64,000 bases of DNA. Origin: Bacteroidaceae bacterium (GTDB taxonomy: Bacteria > Bacteroidota > Bacteroidia > Bacteroidales > Bacteroidaceae). The first letter of the stretch is position 1, and every line of letters starts with the position of its first letter. The stretch covers positions 1-64,000 of the forward strand of contig JAFYYH010000021.1 of assembly GCA_017557635.1 (NCBI GenBank). The letters are read 5' to 3'. The translations under genes were made by a program, and so were the position numbers. The notes under the pieces are model-generated. The model was not told the DNA's origin. It was given only the letters and a program-made list of their open reading frames with translations, and searched no databases. This document shows, one piece after another, positions 1 to 9,546 of the stretch.

Positions 1-6
1 ACACAT

Positions 7-14
7 TACCTTTG
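7..14 (+). promoter_or_regulatory. Candidate -7 box for the DUF4419 gene
   Basis: TACCTTTG fits the Bacteroides -7 consensus TAnnTTTG. The -33 region would lie outside the window. If used, transcription would start near position 20 and leave a leader of roughly 220 bases before the likely ATG at 250. Confidence 0.4.
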
Positions 15-15
15 C

Positions 16-150
16 AATCAACTCTGGTTGCATACGAAACAATCCAACCACCAGTCAACTTATAACAGGAATAAGAATAACCAGAGTCAACTTCTCTTAG
101 GAATAAGACAATCCGAGTCAACCTTTTTTAGGAAAACACAAATTGCAACG
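16..150 (+). repeat. Degenerate tandem repeat in the leader of the DUF4419 gene
   Basis: A core close to AGTCAACTT followed about 10 bases later by AGGAATAAGA recurs at about 53, 85 and 117, with a weaker copy near 18. Unit spacing is about 30 to 37 bases. It is followed by a direct repeat of ATTGCAACGC at about 141 and 153. The stretch keeps an open frame from position 28 to 240, but the encoded residues look unlike a signal peptide and I read it as non-coding leader. Significance is uncertain. Confidence 0.35.
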
Positions 151-249
151 CTATTGCAACGCCTTAAGTTTGCTTTAAGACTTGGGGGCCGATACTTTTG
201 CCAAAGAAATGATTTAACATTTTGGCTAATCCGGTATTCTATGAGTAGT

Positions 250-1656
250 ATGAAAAGAATAAACGCATTTTTGTTTGCAGCGGCACTGCTGTGCGCAGTC
301 GCACCCGCCAGTGCCCAGAAGGCCCGCATTCTGGAACAGAAGCAGGGCAGTATAACGTTTGTGGTTGATGAGAACCTTCCCCAACCGCAAGATCAGTACT
401 TTAACGGCAAAGCTCAGTCTGAAAGGATTGAGTTCTTAGGCCGGGAGGAGTATTACGATCTGGATAACAGCTACATCGCAGCCAGTTTCTGGAATATGCC
501 GTTGACTGTCGATGACACTCCGTTCTTTACCGGAATGGTACGCGCATTTGCTGATCATCGGCCCATAACTCTCTCGCCCGATGTAATCTGGATGCTCATA
601 AGCCAGGCTTTCTCACATGACGTAAACGCTAATCCGGAGAAGTTCCGTGACAAACTGGTGGGGTTTGACGGAAAGATGGACCTTGTTGTCCAGGCTGAAT
701 ATCCGCTCTATCATCCCGACTTTGACTGGACCGAAACCATTGACGGTTTTGCCAGGCAGATAGATGACAACACCAGGAACGACGTGGCAAAACTCATAAC
801 GGCCGATTTCTCAACCACCGGAACCAATGAGCGTCTGGCATCAGAGATTGTGCTTATGGAGGCCACCAAGTCATTCTTTGAATTCATTATAATGTATGCC
901 GGATGCGGATTCCCGTCCATTACGCTGACAGGAACCGTAGAGGATTGGCAGGCTATAGTTGACAAGACCGCCCGTCTGCGTAAACTGGGTGCGGGCAAGT
1001 GGGCATCGGACCTTAAGCCTATTCTGGAAGAGTTCGTAGATGCCGCCAAGGGTAAGCCCGATCAGGCATTCTGGCAGGATATTGTAATGAAGAATACCCC
1101 TGAAAAACTGCGCGGCGGAGCCTGTTCGATGGATGAGCCCACTGAACTGGACGGCTGGTTCCTCAAGTTCATGCCATATGACAAAGACGGCAAGCCCACA
1201 CCTGCCACGGTTCCGCACAACTATAATAAGTTCCCCAAACAGATGGCATCGGTACCGGTCAAATACATTGAAGTAGACCCTCAGACCGGCCGTATAATAA
1301 ACACAATAACATTGGAGATGACGGGCGGTATAGCCGGATTCATGGCCGATGAAAACGACTGTGTCTCATTCCATCTGGGTTGGACCGTAGACGAGTCTGA
1401 AGCCGACAGGAACATGAAAATGTTCAGTGAGGCTGACGGCTGGGTAACACTGGAAATAAGCAAAGTTCCCGAAGAGTTGAAAGCCGTTGAGCACTACGAT
1501 GTGCTGGAACTGCGTTTTAAAGATAAGGTTGATATTCCCGATTGGTTTTATGATATGGATATCGACCAACTGATTATCAGAGGCAAAGTATCGTCTGCCC
1601 AGAAAAAGAAACTTGAGGAGCGTTTCGGAGAAGATAACGTCACCATCAGGAGGTGA
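250..1656 (+). CDS. Secreted DUF4419 domain protein
   Basis: About 468 residues. The N-terminus (MKRINAFLFAAALLCA, ending in ASAQ near residue 23) is a typical signal peptide, so I choose the ATG at 250 over the one at 241 or the longer open frame back to 28. The motif SPDVIWMLISQAFSHDV near residue 108 and the later GCGFPSITLTG and DEPTELDGWF segments match the DUF4419 family as I know it. That family occurs in fungi and bacteria and has no established biochemical role. The protein should be periplasmic or outer-membrane associated. The gene converges on folE, and its TGA stop is the first three bases of a short palindrome. The domain call is fairly firm; the function is unknown. Confidence 0.75.
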   Translation: MKRINAFLFAAALLCAVAPASAQKARILEQKQGSITFVVDENLPQPQDQYFNGKAQSERIEFLGREEYYDLDNSYIAASFWNMPLTVDDTPFFTGMVRAFADHRPITLSPDVIWMLISQAFSHDVNANPEKFRDKLVGFDGKMDLVVQAEYPLYHPDFDWTETIDGFARQIDDNTRNDVAKLITADFSTTGTNERLASEIVLMEATKSFFEFIIMYAGCGFPSITLTGTVEDWQAIVDKTARLRKLGAGKWASDLKPILEEFVDAAKGKPDQAFWQDIVMKNTPEKLRGGACSMDEPTELDGWFLKFMPYDKDGKPTPATVPHNYNKFPKQMASVPVKYIEVDPQTGRIINTITLEMTGGIAGFMADENDCVSFHLGWTVDESEADRNMKMFSEADGWVTLEISKVPEELKAVEHYDVLELRFKDKVDIPDWFYDMDIDQLIIRGKVSSAQKKKLEERFGEDNVTIRR

Positions 1657-1684
1657 CACAGTAGGGGCAGTCCCTATTGTGTCA
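1654..1684. repeat. Short palindrome (element E1) forming both convergent stop codons
   Basis: TGACACAGTAGGG and CCCTATTGTGTCA form the arms of a 31-base near-perfect palindrome with a GCAGT centre. The leftmost TGA is the stop of the DUF4419 gene and the rightmost TCA is the stop (TGA) of folE on the other strand. It resembles the termini of the larger GGGGACGG elements but lacks the GGTTC part. It may act as a bidirectional hairpin at the convergent ends, although no long T-tract follows. Confidence 0.6.
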
Positions 1685-2275
1685 CTTTCTGGAGATGAGA
1701 TTCATGAACTCCTCACGGGTCTTGGCGCGGTTGAAAGCGCCGGTAAAATCTGATGTAGTTGTAATGGAATTTTGTTTCTCCACGCCACGCATCTGCATGC
1801 ACATGTGACTGGCCTCTATGACCACCATCACGCCGAGCGGCTGGAGTGTTTCCTGAATGCAGTCCTTAATCTGTGAGGTCATGCGCTCCTGTACCTGGAG
1901 GCGGCGTGCAAAGGCATCTACCACGCGGGCAATCTTGCTCAGACCTGTAATGTAACCATTGGGGATATATGCCACGTGAGCCTTGCCGTAGAACGGCAGC
2001 ATATGGTGCTCACAAAGAGAATAGAAGTCAATATCTTTTACTATGACCATCTGGCTGTAGTCCTCCTTGAACATAGCCGATTTAAGGATGGCCGATGGGT
2101 CAATCTCATATCCGCTGGTAAAGTCCAGAAGCGTCTTTGCCACACGCAGAGGAGTGCGTACCAGACCCTCACGGCCGGCATCGGGCTCAATAAGTTTAAG
2201 TATCTCCTCGTAGTGATGCTTCAGTGCCAGAAACTTCTCGGACTGCTCATCGGAATATGGTATCAATGAACTCAT
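1682..2275 (-). CDS. folE: GTP cyclohydrolase I
   Basis: 197 residues, close to the usual length of the catalytic core family. The enzyme turns GTP into 7,8-dihydroneopterin triphosphate, the first step of folate synthesis and also the entry to queuosine-type deazapurines. Visible zinc ligands are C88 and H91 in the CEHHMLPF motif and C159 in HMCMQMRG. The [20 protein letters not shown] segment carries the conserved active-site helix. The start overlaps the stop of the upstream SPOR gene by ATGA, so it is translationally coupled and is the last gene of the operon that begins with the M23 peptidase. Its stop codon lies in the E1 palindrome. Confidence 0.96.
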   Translation of the reverse strand: MSSLIPYSDEQSEKFLALKHHYEEILKLIEPDAGREGLVRTPLRVAKTLLDFTSGYEIDPSAILKSAMFKEDYSQMVIVKDIDFYSLCEHHMLPFYGKAHVAYIPNGYITGLSKIARVVDAFARRLQVQERMTSQIKDCIQETLQPLGVMVVIEASHMCMQMRGVEKQNSITTTSDFTGAFNRAKTREEFMNLISRK

Positions 2276-2727
2276 AGCGGGATTGTAATATCCTGATTAC
2301 GTAAAATGATCATTCCCTTGTAGGGAGTTTCCTTTCTAAGTTTGCGCAATACGTCATAGGCCTCCTCATAATAGAGGAAATCACCTACGGTGCATAACCA
2401 GCGCGGGTTCTTGAACTCAGTGTGTACCGGCAGTTCGGGATACTTGGAGCGGATATAGCGGTCCGCCTCATTGGCCCTCTCCTTTGATGCACGCGTGTTG
2501 TTTCCTGCAAAGACCTGGATGCGGTATCCCTTGGCCTTGATCTTTGTGCCAGTATGTGCCTCAGATACCGTTCCGATAAGACTGTCCAGACGCGCGTCAC
2601 GTTCAACGCGTACCTGACCCTTACCGGGGATATCCCTCTCCAGTACCTGGACCAGTGTGGTTGTCTGTTGCGCACTGGCCAGGACTGTAAAGAGAAGCAG
2701 GAATACTATTAATCCTGTCTTTTTCAT
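2272..2727 (-). CDS. SPOR domain protein, exported
   Basis: 151 residues with an N-terminal signal peptide ([15 protein letters not shown], cut near residue 19). The C-terminal 80 residues ([23 protein letters not shown]... and [16 protein letters not shown]) match a SPOR fold, which binds denuded glycan strands of septal peptidoglycan. The protein should sit in the periplasm. It lies 7 bases after tpiA and overlaps folE by 4 bases. The same folE, SPOR, tpiA order is known to me from Bacteroides genomes, so the position is ancestral. The role in cell division is inferred from the domain alone. Confidence 0.85.
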   Translation of the reverse strand: MKKTGLIVFLLLFTVLASAQQTTTLVQVLERDIPGKGQVRVERDARLDSLIGTVSEAHTGTKIKAKGYRIQVFAGNNTRASKERANEADRYIRSKYPELPVHTEFKNPRWLCTVGDFLYYEEAYDVLRKLRKETPYKGMIILRNQDITIPL

Positions 2728-2734
2728 ATCGTTT

Positions 2735-3496
2735 TTACTTCTTCCAAGCGTCGATGATGCCCTTGAAGTCGGCTACCTTAAGAGAGGCGCCACCGATAAG
2801 ACCACCGTCGATGTCGGGTTTTGCAAAGAGCTCACCAGCGTTTGAAGGCTTGCATGAGCCACCGTAAAGGATAGAAGTATCCTCAGCAATCTGCTTTCCG
2901 TACTTGTCAGCGATGACTGAACGGATGTAAGCGTGAATCTCCTCAGCCTGATCGGCAGTAGCGGTCTTACCGGTACCGATAGCCCAGATGGGCTCGTAGG
3001 CGATGGTGATATTCTTGAACTCCTCAGCTGAGAGATTGAATACTGAACCCTCGAGCTCAGCCTTAACAATCTGGTTCTGGATGCCCTTCTCGCGCTCGTC
3101 GAGTGACTCACCGATGCAGAAGATAACCTTCAGACCGTTGGCAAGAGCCAGCAGCACCTTCTCCTTGAGGATCTCATAGGTCTCGTGATAGTACTCACGA
3201 CGCTCTGAGTGGCCCAGGATTACATACTCGGCACCGGTTGACTTAACCATAGCGGCTGATACCTCACCGGTATAAGCACCTGACTCCTTATCGGCGCAGT
3301 TCTCAGCAGAGAGACCGATAACCTTGTGGTCAATGATATCAGAGATTTTTGCAAGATGAATGAACGGTGTGCCGATAACCACGTCGCAACCCGGTTTGTC
3401 AGCAGCCAACACCTGATTCAGCTCCTCAGCGAGAGCAATACCTTCCTGGAGAGTCTTGTTCATCTTCCAGTTTCCGGCAACAATTTTCTTTCTCAT
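2735..3496 (-). CDS. tpiA: Triosephosphate isomerase
   Basis: 253 residues, full length. It interconverts dihydroxyacetone phosphate and glyceraldehyde 3-phosphate in glycolysis. Catalytic residues are all present: N9 and K11 in GNWKMNK, H96 in LGHSERR and E168 in [14 protein letters not shown]. The phosphate-binding GGSCKP and GGLIGGASL loops are intact. It is a cytoplasmic (beta-alpha)8 barrel dimer by family knowledge. The ATG at 3496 gives the canonical N-terminus [11 protein letters not shown]. It is the fourth gene of the operon, 19 bases after the DoxX-like gene. Confidence 0.98.
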   Translation of the reverse strand: MRKKIVAGNWKMNKTLQEGIALAEELNQVLAADKPGCDVVIGTPFIHLAKISDIIDHKVIGLSAENCADKESGAYTGEVSAAMVKSTGAEYVILGHSERREYYHETYEILKEKVLLALANGLKVIFCIGESLDEREKGIQNQIVKAELEGSVFNLSAEEFKNITIAYEPIWAIGTGKTATADQAEEIHAYIRSVIADKYGKQIAEDTSILYGGSCKPSNAGELFAKPDIDGGLIGGASLKVADFKGIIDAWKK

Positions 3497-3515
3497 TTCA
3501 ATAAGTATTAAAGTG

Positions 3516-4646
3516 TTATTGTATCAATTCTTTCAGTCTGTCAATGGCCACAAGCAGAAGCAGCGGCAGTGCGAACAGCAGGGTTACAGCCCACGGGGTC
3601 CTGATGGGATCATGAGCGGGAACCTGTCCTACGCTTATCTGATCCAACGGTCCGGAGAGCTCTTCATCGGACGGGATGTTGGCGTGACTCCACTTGTTCA
3701 CTATCACACCGTCCCTGATGAGTACCAGACCCGGGTTGGAGCGTACTATGGTCTGCAGCGGAATCTCGTCGCAGAAATAGAACTGCAGATCGGCCCCGGC
3801 GTTCTCGGTCCACTGACGGATGGTCTCGGTGCCCGATGAGGTGAGTCCCATTATATTATATCCCCAGTTGGCGCAATAGTCAAATATGTCGTCAATCAGG
3901 TCCAGGTCACTCTCGCTGGCGTCCTCAAGGTGTGAGGATATTACCAGGAAGGTGTAACTTGAATCGTTCAGGACATCCATCGTCACGTCATCCATGTCAT
4001 CATTCATGATGCAGAAATCGGTGAATGTCATGTCGTGGTTCTCATAGGCGGTGCGCAGATCGGTCCCGATCTTATAGGGACGGAAATCCAGAACCGGCAG
4101 GTTGATGATGTTGCTCACCATGAACCTTACCGATATGGCTACGATGACCACTGTCACCATCCAGTGACGGCGCTCGGCCATGAACGGCACTATGAGTTTG
4201 TGCTTGATGAATACCAGCAGAGCCAGAGCCAGCAGGAAGACGTTCTTGGCAAAGGTCTGCCAGTTGCTCAGCACTACGGCGTCACCAAAGCAGCCGCAGT
4301 CCGATACGGGGTTCTTGATGGCCAGGTAGAGTGTGAAGGGTGTAAAGAACACCATCATGAGCAGAGCCAGCAGTGATGAGCCCCTGCCGAACGCGCCTAC
4401 CACCAGGTAAGAACCTATCAGTATCTCAAAACCTGCCAGGATGCAGGCCAGAATAAGCAGTGTGGATGCAAGAACGGATTCACCCATGCCAAAGGCATAG
4501 AGGTAATCGATGAGCTTGATCTGGGTACCGGTGGGGTCGATAGCCTTGACTATACCGGAGAACATGAATGTCAGACCCAGCAGGACCCGGCAGAAATTCA
4601 CCAGCACCTTAAGAGGCATTCCGCTATGTTTTGTCTCTGTACCCAT
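3516..4646 (-). CDS. DoxX/MauE-type membrane protein with thioredoxin-like tail (BT_3928-like)
   Basis: About 376 residues from the ATG at 4646; a GTG one codon earlier is also possible. The first 150 residues hold four hydrophobic segments typical of DoxX/MauE-like proteins ([19 protein letters not shown] is the first). The segment SDCGCFGDA carries a CxC motif between two membrane helices, as in vitamin-K-reductase or MauE-like redox proteins. A periplasmic region of about 170 residues follows and then a final membrane helix. The gene sits between DUF1599 and tpiA, an order I recall from Bacteroides, where the product is simply called BT_3928 family. A role in disulfide chemistry is an inference from the CxC motif. 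Confidence 0.75.
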   Translation of the reverse strand: MGTETKHSGMPLKVLVNFCRVLLGLTFMFSGIVKAIDPTGTQIKLIDYLYAFGMGESVLASTLLILACILAGFEILIGSYLVVGAFGRGSSLLALLMMVFFTPFTLYLAIKNPVSDCGCFGDAVVLSNWQTFAKNVFLLALALLVFIKHKLIVPFMAERRHWMVTVVIVAISVRFMVSNIINLPVLDFRPYKIGTDLRTAYENHDMTFTDFCIMNDDMDDVTMDVLNDSSYTFLVISSHLEDASESDLDLIDDIFDYCANWGYNIMGLTSSGTETIRQWTENAGADLQFYFCDEIPLQTIVRSNPGLVLIRDGVIVNKWSHANIPSDEELSGPLDQISVGQVPAHDPIRTPWAVTLLFALPLLLLVAIDRLKELIQ

Positions 4647-4649
4647 CAC

Positions 4650-5216
4650 TTATGCTTTTGACTGTTCCTGTATCTTAATGAGTCCGAATACGGCGTAGTT
4701 GATCATATCCATGTAGTTGGCGTCGATGCCCTCGGATACCACCGTCTTGCCCTCATGACTCTCAATCTCCTTGGTACGGTTGATCTTGGTCAGGATAAGG
4801 TCGGTGTATGATGTGGTACGCATTCCGCGCCAGGCCTCGTCGTAGTCGTGGTTCTTCTTTTTCATCAAATCCAGGGCTGCCTGTGAGTACTTGTCATACT
4901 CCTTGAGCGCCCAGTCGGCATCCTTATCGACAGTATCGGAGAAACCGTGCTCCAACTGAATAAGAGCAATGACTCCGTAATTTACTATGCCGATGAGCTC
5001 GGACTTGATGCCCTCATCAATGAGTGAAACACCCTTGGTCTCGATGCTGCGTATGCGCTTGGCCTTGATGAATATCTGGTCGGTCAGAGACTCGGGACGC
5101 ATAATACGCCATGAAGCGCCGTAATCCTGCAGTTTCTTTACGTACAGGGCGCGGCACATCGCGATAACCTCCTCAAACTCCCTGTTGGTATCGGGAGTGT
5201 TTTTTTTCTCACTCAT
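4650..5216 (-). CDS. DUF1599 family protein
   Basis: 188 residues, no signal peptide, soluble. It contains two similar halves: LYVKKLQDYGASWRIMRP in the first and LMKKKNHDYDEAWRGMR in the second. Each is followed by SLTDQIFIKAKRIRSIE or SYTDLILTKINRTKEIE. This internal duplication is the hallmark of DUF1599, whose DYG/DYD and E residues resemble the metal-binding all-alpha NTP pyrophosphatase (MazG-like) fold; that relation is my inference. It lies between the M23 peptidase gene and the DoxX-like gene in one operon, with 10 bases to the former. The molecular function is not established. Confidence 0.8.
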   Translation of the reverse strand: MSEKKNTPDTNREFEEVIAMCRALYVKKLQDYGASWRIMRPESLTDQIFIKAKRIRSIETKGVSLIDEGIKSELIGIVNYGVIALIQLEHGFSDTVDKDADWALKEYDKYSQAALDLMKKKNHDYDEAWRGMRTTSYTDLILTKINRTKEIESHEGKTVVSEGIDANYMDMINYAVFGLIKIQEQSKA

Positions 5217-5226
5217 ATCAGTCCTG

Positions 5227-6063
5227 TCATTGTATCCTCAGCGTCTGTCCCGGCTTGATGACGGCCTTGCTTGTGATGCCGTTCAGCTTGCAGATATTGG
5301 ACACCGAGGTCTCGTTCTTTAATGCTATTCCACTCAAAGTATCCCCGCTCTTGACCCTGTAATAGACCGGGCGGGTATTCTTCTCGTACACGTAGAAGTC
5401 CGTCTGGGCCCGCTGGTGCGGGAAGTCAAACATCAGCGCGGGGTTGATGGCGTTACCCAGAATCCTGGTCTCAAAATGCAGATGAGGACCTGTGGAACGT
5501 CCCGTGTTGCCGCCCAACGCTATGGGATCACCGGCGTGTACTATTTCGTTTTCGGTCACCAGTTTCTTGGACAGGTGTCCGTAAAGCGTTTCAAGTCCGT
5601 TCGGATGGCGTATCACCAGATAGTGTCCGTAGCCTCTGCGCTCGTAGCGTGATATGCGGACCTTTCCGTCAAATGCCGCACGTATGGTGTCACCGGTCTT
5701 GATCCTTATGTCCAGGCCCATGTGCTGACGGCCGCGGCGGGGACGGTATCCGAACTTATCGGTTATGTATGTGCTGTCGGTGGGCATGCAGTATCCTTTC
5801 ATGGATATGATGACCGAATCCGGCAACCTTACATTGTCATAGTTGTGTACGTAGCTGTTGCTCCACTCCGGATAGAGGAATGATGCGGGATTCTCCAGAT
5901 CAACCGCCAGTCCGGGATTCAAGTGCTCGGGTATCTCGACCCTTGCCATCGGCATTACAGGCGTGACGCGTTCCGGCATCATATCCTGAGCGGCGGACTT
6001 TACCACCCCGAACACCATAACCGACATCAAAATCAAGAACCTGCAAACAGCCCTCATGTACAT
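5227..6063 (-). CDS. M23 family metallopeptidase with C-terminal LysM
   Basis: About 278 residues. A signal segment (VCRFLILMSVMVFGVVKSAAQ) is followed by an M23 peptidase with the zinc motifs HMGLD (HxxxD) and HLHFE (HxH), then a LysM domain (YRVKSGDTLSGIALKNETSV...). It should cleave or bind cell-wall peptidoglycan in the periplasm. The open frame extends to an ATG at 6084, but a -7 box (TACCTTTG at 6082-6089) overlaps that start, so I place the start at 6063 (the ATG at 6057 is also possible). It is the first gene of the operon running to folE. Confidence 0.88.
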   Translation of the reverse strand: MYMRAVCRFLILMSVMVFGVVKSAAQDMMPERVTPVMPMARVEIPEHLNPGLAVDLENPASFLYPEWSNSYVHNYDNVRLPDSVIISMKGYCMPTDSTYITDKFGYRPRRGRQHMGLDIRIKTGDTIRAAFDGKVRISRYERRGYGHYLVIRHPNGLETLYGHLSKKLVTENEIVHAGDPIALGGNTGRSTGPHLHFETRILGNAINPALMFDFPHQRAQTDFYVYEKNTRPVYYRVKSGDTLSGIALKNETSVSNICKLNGITSKAVIKPGQTLRIQ

Positions 6064-6081
6064 CTTTTTATTTTCAGACTG

Positions 6082-6089
6082 CAAAGGTA
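6082..6089 (-). promoter_or_regulatory. -7 box of the M23-to-folE operon
   Basis: On the minus strand TACCTTTG fits TAnnTTTG. It lies in the 34-base gap between recG and the M23 start and rules out the most upstream ATG of that gene. No convincing -33 TTTG was found at the normal distance. Confidence 0.45.
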
Positions 6090-6097
6090 GTTATTTG

Positions 6098-8194
6098 CTA
6101 CGATATTGACGACCAGTCGTACTCACTTTTCTTAAGACGGCGGAGCATACGTCCCAGCAGAACGTTCTCAGGGCGTGAGAGTTCAGCGTCCTGGGCAATG
6201 ATATCCTTTGCTATCTCGCGGACATGCTCAATCAGGGCTCCGTCACGGGCCAGATTGGCAAGTTTAAGGTCAAAGGCCATACCGCTCTGCTGCGTTCCCT
6301 CCAGATCACCGGGTCCGCGAAGTTTCAGATCGGCCTCGGCTATCTCGAATCCGTCACAGGTGGCGGTCATTATCTCTATGCGCTTGCGGGTATCCTCACT
6401 GAGCTGATACGGAGTTACCAGCAGGCAGAAGGACTGGTCGGCACCGCGGCCCACGCGACCGCGCAGCTGGTGCAGCTGTGAAAGGCCGAATCGGTTGGCG
6501 TTCTCAATTACCATGATGCTGGCGTTGGGAACATCGACCCCCACCTCAATCACGGTGGTGGCCACCATTATCTGGGTCTCGTTTCGCTTGAACCGCTGCA
6601 TCTCGGCATCCTTCTCGGCGGGTTTCATGCGGCCGTGAACCTTGCTCACGCCGTATCCCTGAAAGCGGTCGCAGATGGTCAGGTAGCCCTCCTCTAGGTT
6701 CTTGAGGTCTATCTTTTCACTCTCCTCAATGAGCGGATAGACTATGTATGCCTGGCGGCCCTTCTTGAGCTCGCGGTCCAGGAAGGCGTAGACTGACTTG
6801 TGGTTGCCGTCATAGTAGTGCTCGGTTTGGATGGGCTTGCGGCCGGGCGGCAACTGGTCAATAATCGATACGTCCAGATCACCGTAAAGAGTCATGGCCA
6901 ATGTGCGCGGGATGGGTGTGGCGGTCATTACCAGCACGTGAGGCGGCATGTTGCTCTTGGTCCAGAGGCGGGCTCTCTGAGCTACGCCAAAGCGGTGCTG
7001 CTCATCGATTACCACAAAGCCCAGACGGCTGAACTCTACGGGGTCCTCCAGCACGGCGTGGGTACTTACCAGTATGTTGACGCTGCCGTCCTTGAGTCCC
7101 TTGAGTATGGCCTCACGGCGTTTGCCCTTGATGCTGCCCGTAAGGAGTTCGGCACGCAGGCCCAAACCGTCGATGAAACGGCAGATATTTGCGTAATGCT
7201 GCTCGGAGAGTATCTCGGTGGGGGCCATGATGCAGGCCTGGTATCCGTTGTCTATGGCTATCAGGCTGGTCATGAGCGCAGCCATTGTCTTGCCGCTGCC
7301 CACATCACCCTGAAGCAGGCGGTTCATCTGGCGTCCGCTGCCCATGTCGTTACGGATCTCGCGTATCACACGCTTCTGGGCATCGGTCAGACTGAAGGGG
7401 AGTTTCTCGTTGTAGAAGCGGTTGAAGTTCTCACCCACTTTACTGAATACGAATCCCTTGAAGCGGCGCTGCCGGTCGCTGGCAAAGCGGGCCAGATTGA
7501 GCTGTATGTAGAAGAGCTCCTCAAACTTTACGCGCAGTTGAGCCAGGCGGAGTTCGAGCGGAGTGCGAGGGTTATGCAGTACCTTGAGGGCATCGGTCAG
7601 GGGCATAAGGTGCTCCTTCTCGCGGAGCCAGTCGGGAAGGGTCTCGGGCAGCGGCTCCACTATCAGGCCCATCAGGTTGTTTACCAGCTTGCGTATGGCG
7701 GTTGAGTTCAGACCCGCCTTCTTCATCTTCTCGGTGGTGTTGTAGTAGGGCTGCATTCCCATCTCCGAGAGGTTGATGTTGGCCTCCAGGTCTATCTCGG
7801 GATGTGCCACGTTGACGCGGCCTCCGAATATGGTGGGTTTGCCGAATACCACGTACTCCACACCGGGACGGTATCGGTCAAGTGTGTATTTGATTCCGCT
7901 GAACCATACCAGGTCGGCAACGGCGGTTCCATCGGTGAAATGGGCCACCAGACGCTGGCGTCGGCCCTCGCCTATCTGCTCAAAACTGAGTATCTTACCC
8001 TTGAGCTGGATATAGGGCATGGTGCCGTCAACCTCCTTTATCTGGAAGATACGGCTGCGGTCAATGTATTTGTACGGGAAGTAGTAGAGAAGATCCTGCA
8101 GCGTGTTTATCTGGAGCTCACCTTTAAGGAGGGCGGCTCTTGCCGGACCTACGCCGGGCAGGTACTTGACGTCACGCTGATCAAGATCAAGCAT
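6098..8194 (-). CDS. recG: ATP-dependent DNA helicase RecG
   Basis: 698 residues, standard RecG length. The enzyme regresses stalled replication forks and branch-migrates Holliday junctions. An N-terminal wedge (OB-fold) domain occupies about residues 50 to 150. Walker A is GDVGSGKT (296-303), the Walker B/DExH box is DEQH (397-400), and helicase motifs III (TATPIPRTLAM), V (ATTVIEVGVDVPNA) and VI (QLRGRVGRG) are all intact. The TRG-like motor extension GLSQLHQLRGRVGRG is present. The start codon overlaps the stop of the DJ-1 gene as TGATG, so the two are coupled. It is the last gene of the pdxJ operon. Confidence 0.97.
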   Translation of the reverse strand: MLDLDQRDVKYLPGVGPARAALLKGELQINTLQDLLYYFPYKYIDRSRIFQIKEVDGTMPYIQLKGKILSFEQIGEGRRQRLVAHFTDGTAVADLVWFSGIKYTLDRYRPGVEYVVFGKPTIFGGRVNVAHPEIDLEANINLSEMGMQPYYNTTEKMKKAGLNSTAIRKLVNNLMGLIVEPLPETLPDWLREKEHLMPLTDALKVLHNPRTPLELRLAQLRVKFEELFYIQLNLARFASDRQRRFKGFVFSKVGENFNRFYNEKLPFSLTDAQKRVIREIRNDMGSGRQMNRLLQGDVGSGKTMAALMTSLIAIDNGYQACIMAPTEILSEQHYANICRFIDGLGLRAELLTGSIKGKRREAILKGLKDGSVNILVSTHAVLEDPVEFSRLGFVVIDEQHRFGVAQRARLWTKSNMPPHVLVMTATPIPRTLAMTLYGDLDVSIIDQLPPGRKPIQTEHYYDGNHKSVYAFLDRELKKGRQAYIVYPLIEESEKIDLKNLEEGYLTICDRFQGYGVSKVHGRMKPAEKDAEMQRFKRNETQIMVATTVIEVGVDVPNASIMVIENANRFGLSQLHQLRGRVGRGADQSFCLLVTPYQLSEDTRKRIEIMTATCDGFEIAEADLKLRGPGDLEGTQQSGMAFDLKLANLARDGALIEHVREIAKDIIAQDAELSRPENVLLGRMLRRLKKSEYDWSSIS

Positions 8195-8742
8195 CAGGCA
8201 CGGCCGAACATCATCTTTTCACAAACCGAGGCTGTAACCTCGTCACCGCGAAGCAGGCTGATGATAGCCTTTGCAAACTCTACAGCAGCGGCGGGACCGC
8301 ATGCGGTAATCAGATTTCCGTCCTTTTCAACGAATGATTCCTTGCAGTCGGCACCCTTAAGCATACCCTCGCAACCGGGATAGCAGGTTGCCTTGCGGCC
8401 CTGCAGAAGTCCGTGCTTGCCCAGCACTGTGGGAGCGGCGCAGATGGCACCTACGGGAAGGTTCTTTGCAAATGCCTCACGCAACAGCACCTCCAGACCC
8501 TTGTGCTTGCCAAGGTTGGTGGAACCGGGCTGTCCGCCGGGCAGTATAAGCATCTCGGCGTCGCTGAAATCAGTGTTCTCAAACAGGTCATCGGCCTGAA
8601 CGGGAATACCCTGACTGCTCTTTACCAGGAACTCATCAGATATGGAGATGGTGTTCACATCGATTCCGGCACGGATAAGCATATCCAGCGGAGTGATTGT
8701 CTCTATGGCTTCAAAGCCTTCAGCGAGAAAGATGTATACCAT
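8194..8742 (-). CDS. DJ-1/PfpI family protein (DJ-1 type)
   Basis: 182 residues, the length of ThiJ/DJ-1 proteins. The nucleophile elbow VGAICAAPTVLGKHGLL places the conserved cysteine at C101, and the acidic partner is E15 or E11 in GFEAIETITPLDML. This subfamily has been linked to methylglyoxal handling (glyoxalase III or deglycase) and oxidative-stress protection; which activity applies here cannot be read from the sequence. Cytoplasmic. It lies 3 bases after the tonB-like gene and is coupled to recG by a TGATG overlap. Confidence 0.9.
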   Translation of the reverse strand: MVYIFLAEGFEAIETITPLDMLIRAGIDVNTISISDEFLVKSSQGIPVQADDLFENTDFSDAEMLILPGGQPGSTNLGKHKGLEVLLREAFAKNLPVGAICAAPTVLGKHGLLQGRKATCYPGCEGMLKGADCKESFVEKDGNLITACGPAAAVEFAKAIISLLRGDEVTASVCEKMMFGRA

Positions 8743-8745
8743 AAG

Positions 8746-9540
8746 TTATTTCAGTTTGAAGTAGTAGGTTATTGTTCCGGTCTGGTTGTTCTCACCGCCT
8801 ATGGCGTTGAACTTTGTCCTCTTGGCGGCCTGCTCAGCAGCCTGACGCAACTGAAGGTTTGTGGTGTTGGTACGGTTGTTGATTCTGGTGTCAATCACGT
8901 TACCCTCAGGATCTACTGTGATTGTTACAACGACACGACCCTCCTCCTGTATGCTGTACTGCGGACGCGGTAGTTCACCAAGCATATCACGTCCACCCAG
9001 ATCCCAGGTTCCGTAACTGCCCACGCCGGTAGGCTTACCCTGTGTGGCATTACCCTCGGTGGAGCCGGGAGTTCCTTCTGTCTCGGAGGTTTCCTCCTGT
9101 GAGGCGCTTGCCTGCATTGAACTGCTGCGGCCAAAGGCGTTGGCCATCAGGTTCTGAGCGGCCTCGGCTGCCTGGCGCTCCTGCTCGGCGCGGATCTCCT
9201 CGGGGGTAGGCTGCTTGGGAGTCTCGGCGGGCTTGACGGGTTTCTCCTTCTCGCCGCTCTCAATTGCTACCGTCTCCTCCAGGTTCTGGGTGATGGCGGG
9301 CTCCGCCTGCGGTGCCTTGGGAACGGGAACGGCGGCAGGTGCGGGAGCGGGCATTGAGTTGACCTCGGTAAACTCATAGTCGGTATCAAGGTTACCCATG
9401 TTGCCCAGCATTACGGGCACACCGCTCTCTGCCTGAGCCACCGGTTTGTTCAGGTGCAATACCAGCAGCAGCACTATAGCCAGTGCGTGGAGCAGGATGG
9501 TCCAAAGAACTGAGAATATGTCAAATTTCTCCCTTTTCAT
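8746..9540 (-). CDS. TonB/TolA-like energy transducer
   Basis: 264 residues. One N-terminal membrane helix (VLWTILLHALAIVLLLVLHL, about residues 11 to 30) is followed by a proline/alanine/glutamate-rich periplasmic spacer (about 60 to 140) with a charged coiled segment, and by a C-terminal TonB fold (RPQYSIQEEGRVVVTITVDPEG). The spacer AEQERQAAEAAQN resembles TolA. It follows exbB and exbD directly, 6 bases after exbD, so the three make a proton-driven energising complex for outer-membrane receptors or for the Tol-Pal system. I cannot decide between TonB and TolA. Confidence 0.88.
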   Translation of the reverse strand: MKREKFDIFSVLWTILLHALAIVLLLVLHLNKPVAQAESGVPVMLGNMGNLDTDYEFTEVNSMPAPAPAAVPVPKAPQAEPAITQNLEETVAIESGEKEKPVKPAETPKQPTPEEIRAEQERQAAEAAQNLMANAFGRSSSMQASASQEETSETEGTPGSTEGNATQGKPTGVGSYGTWDLGGRDMLGELPRPQYSIQEEGRVVVTITVDPEGNVIDTRINNRTNTTNLQLRQAAEQAAKRTKFNAIGGENNQTGTITYYFKLK

Positions 9541-9546
9541 CGGTCG

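Noticed and set aside
28-249. Open frame extending the DUF4419 gene upstream
   Set aside because: The extra residues are basic and repeat-derived, and a normal signal peptide begins at 250.
6800-7705. 301-residue plus-strand open frame opposite recG
   Set aside because: Fully inside recG, low-complexity composition and no recognisable domain.
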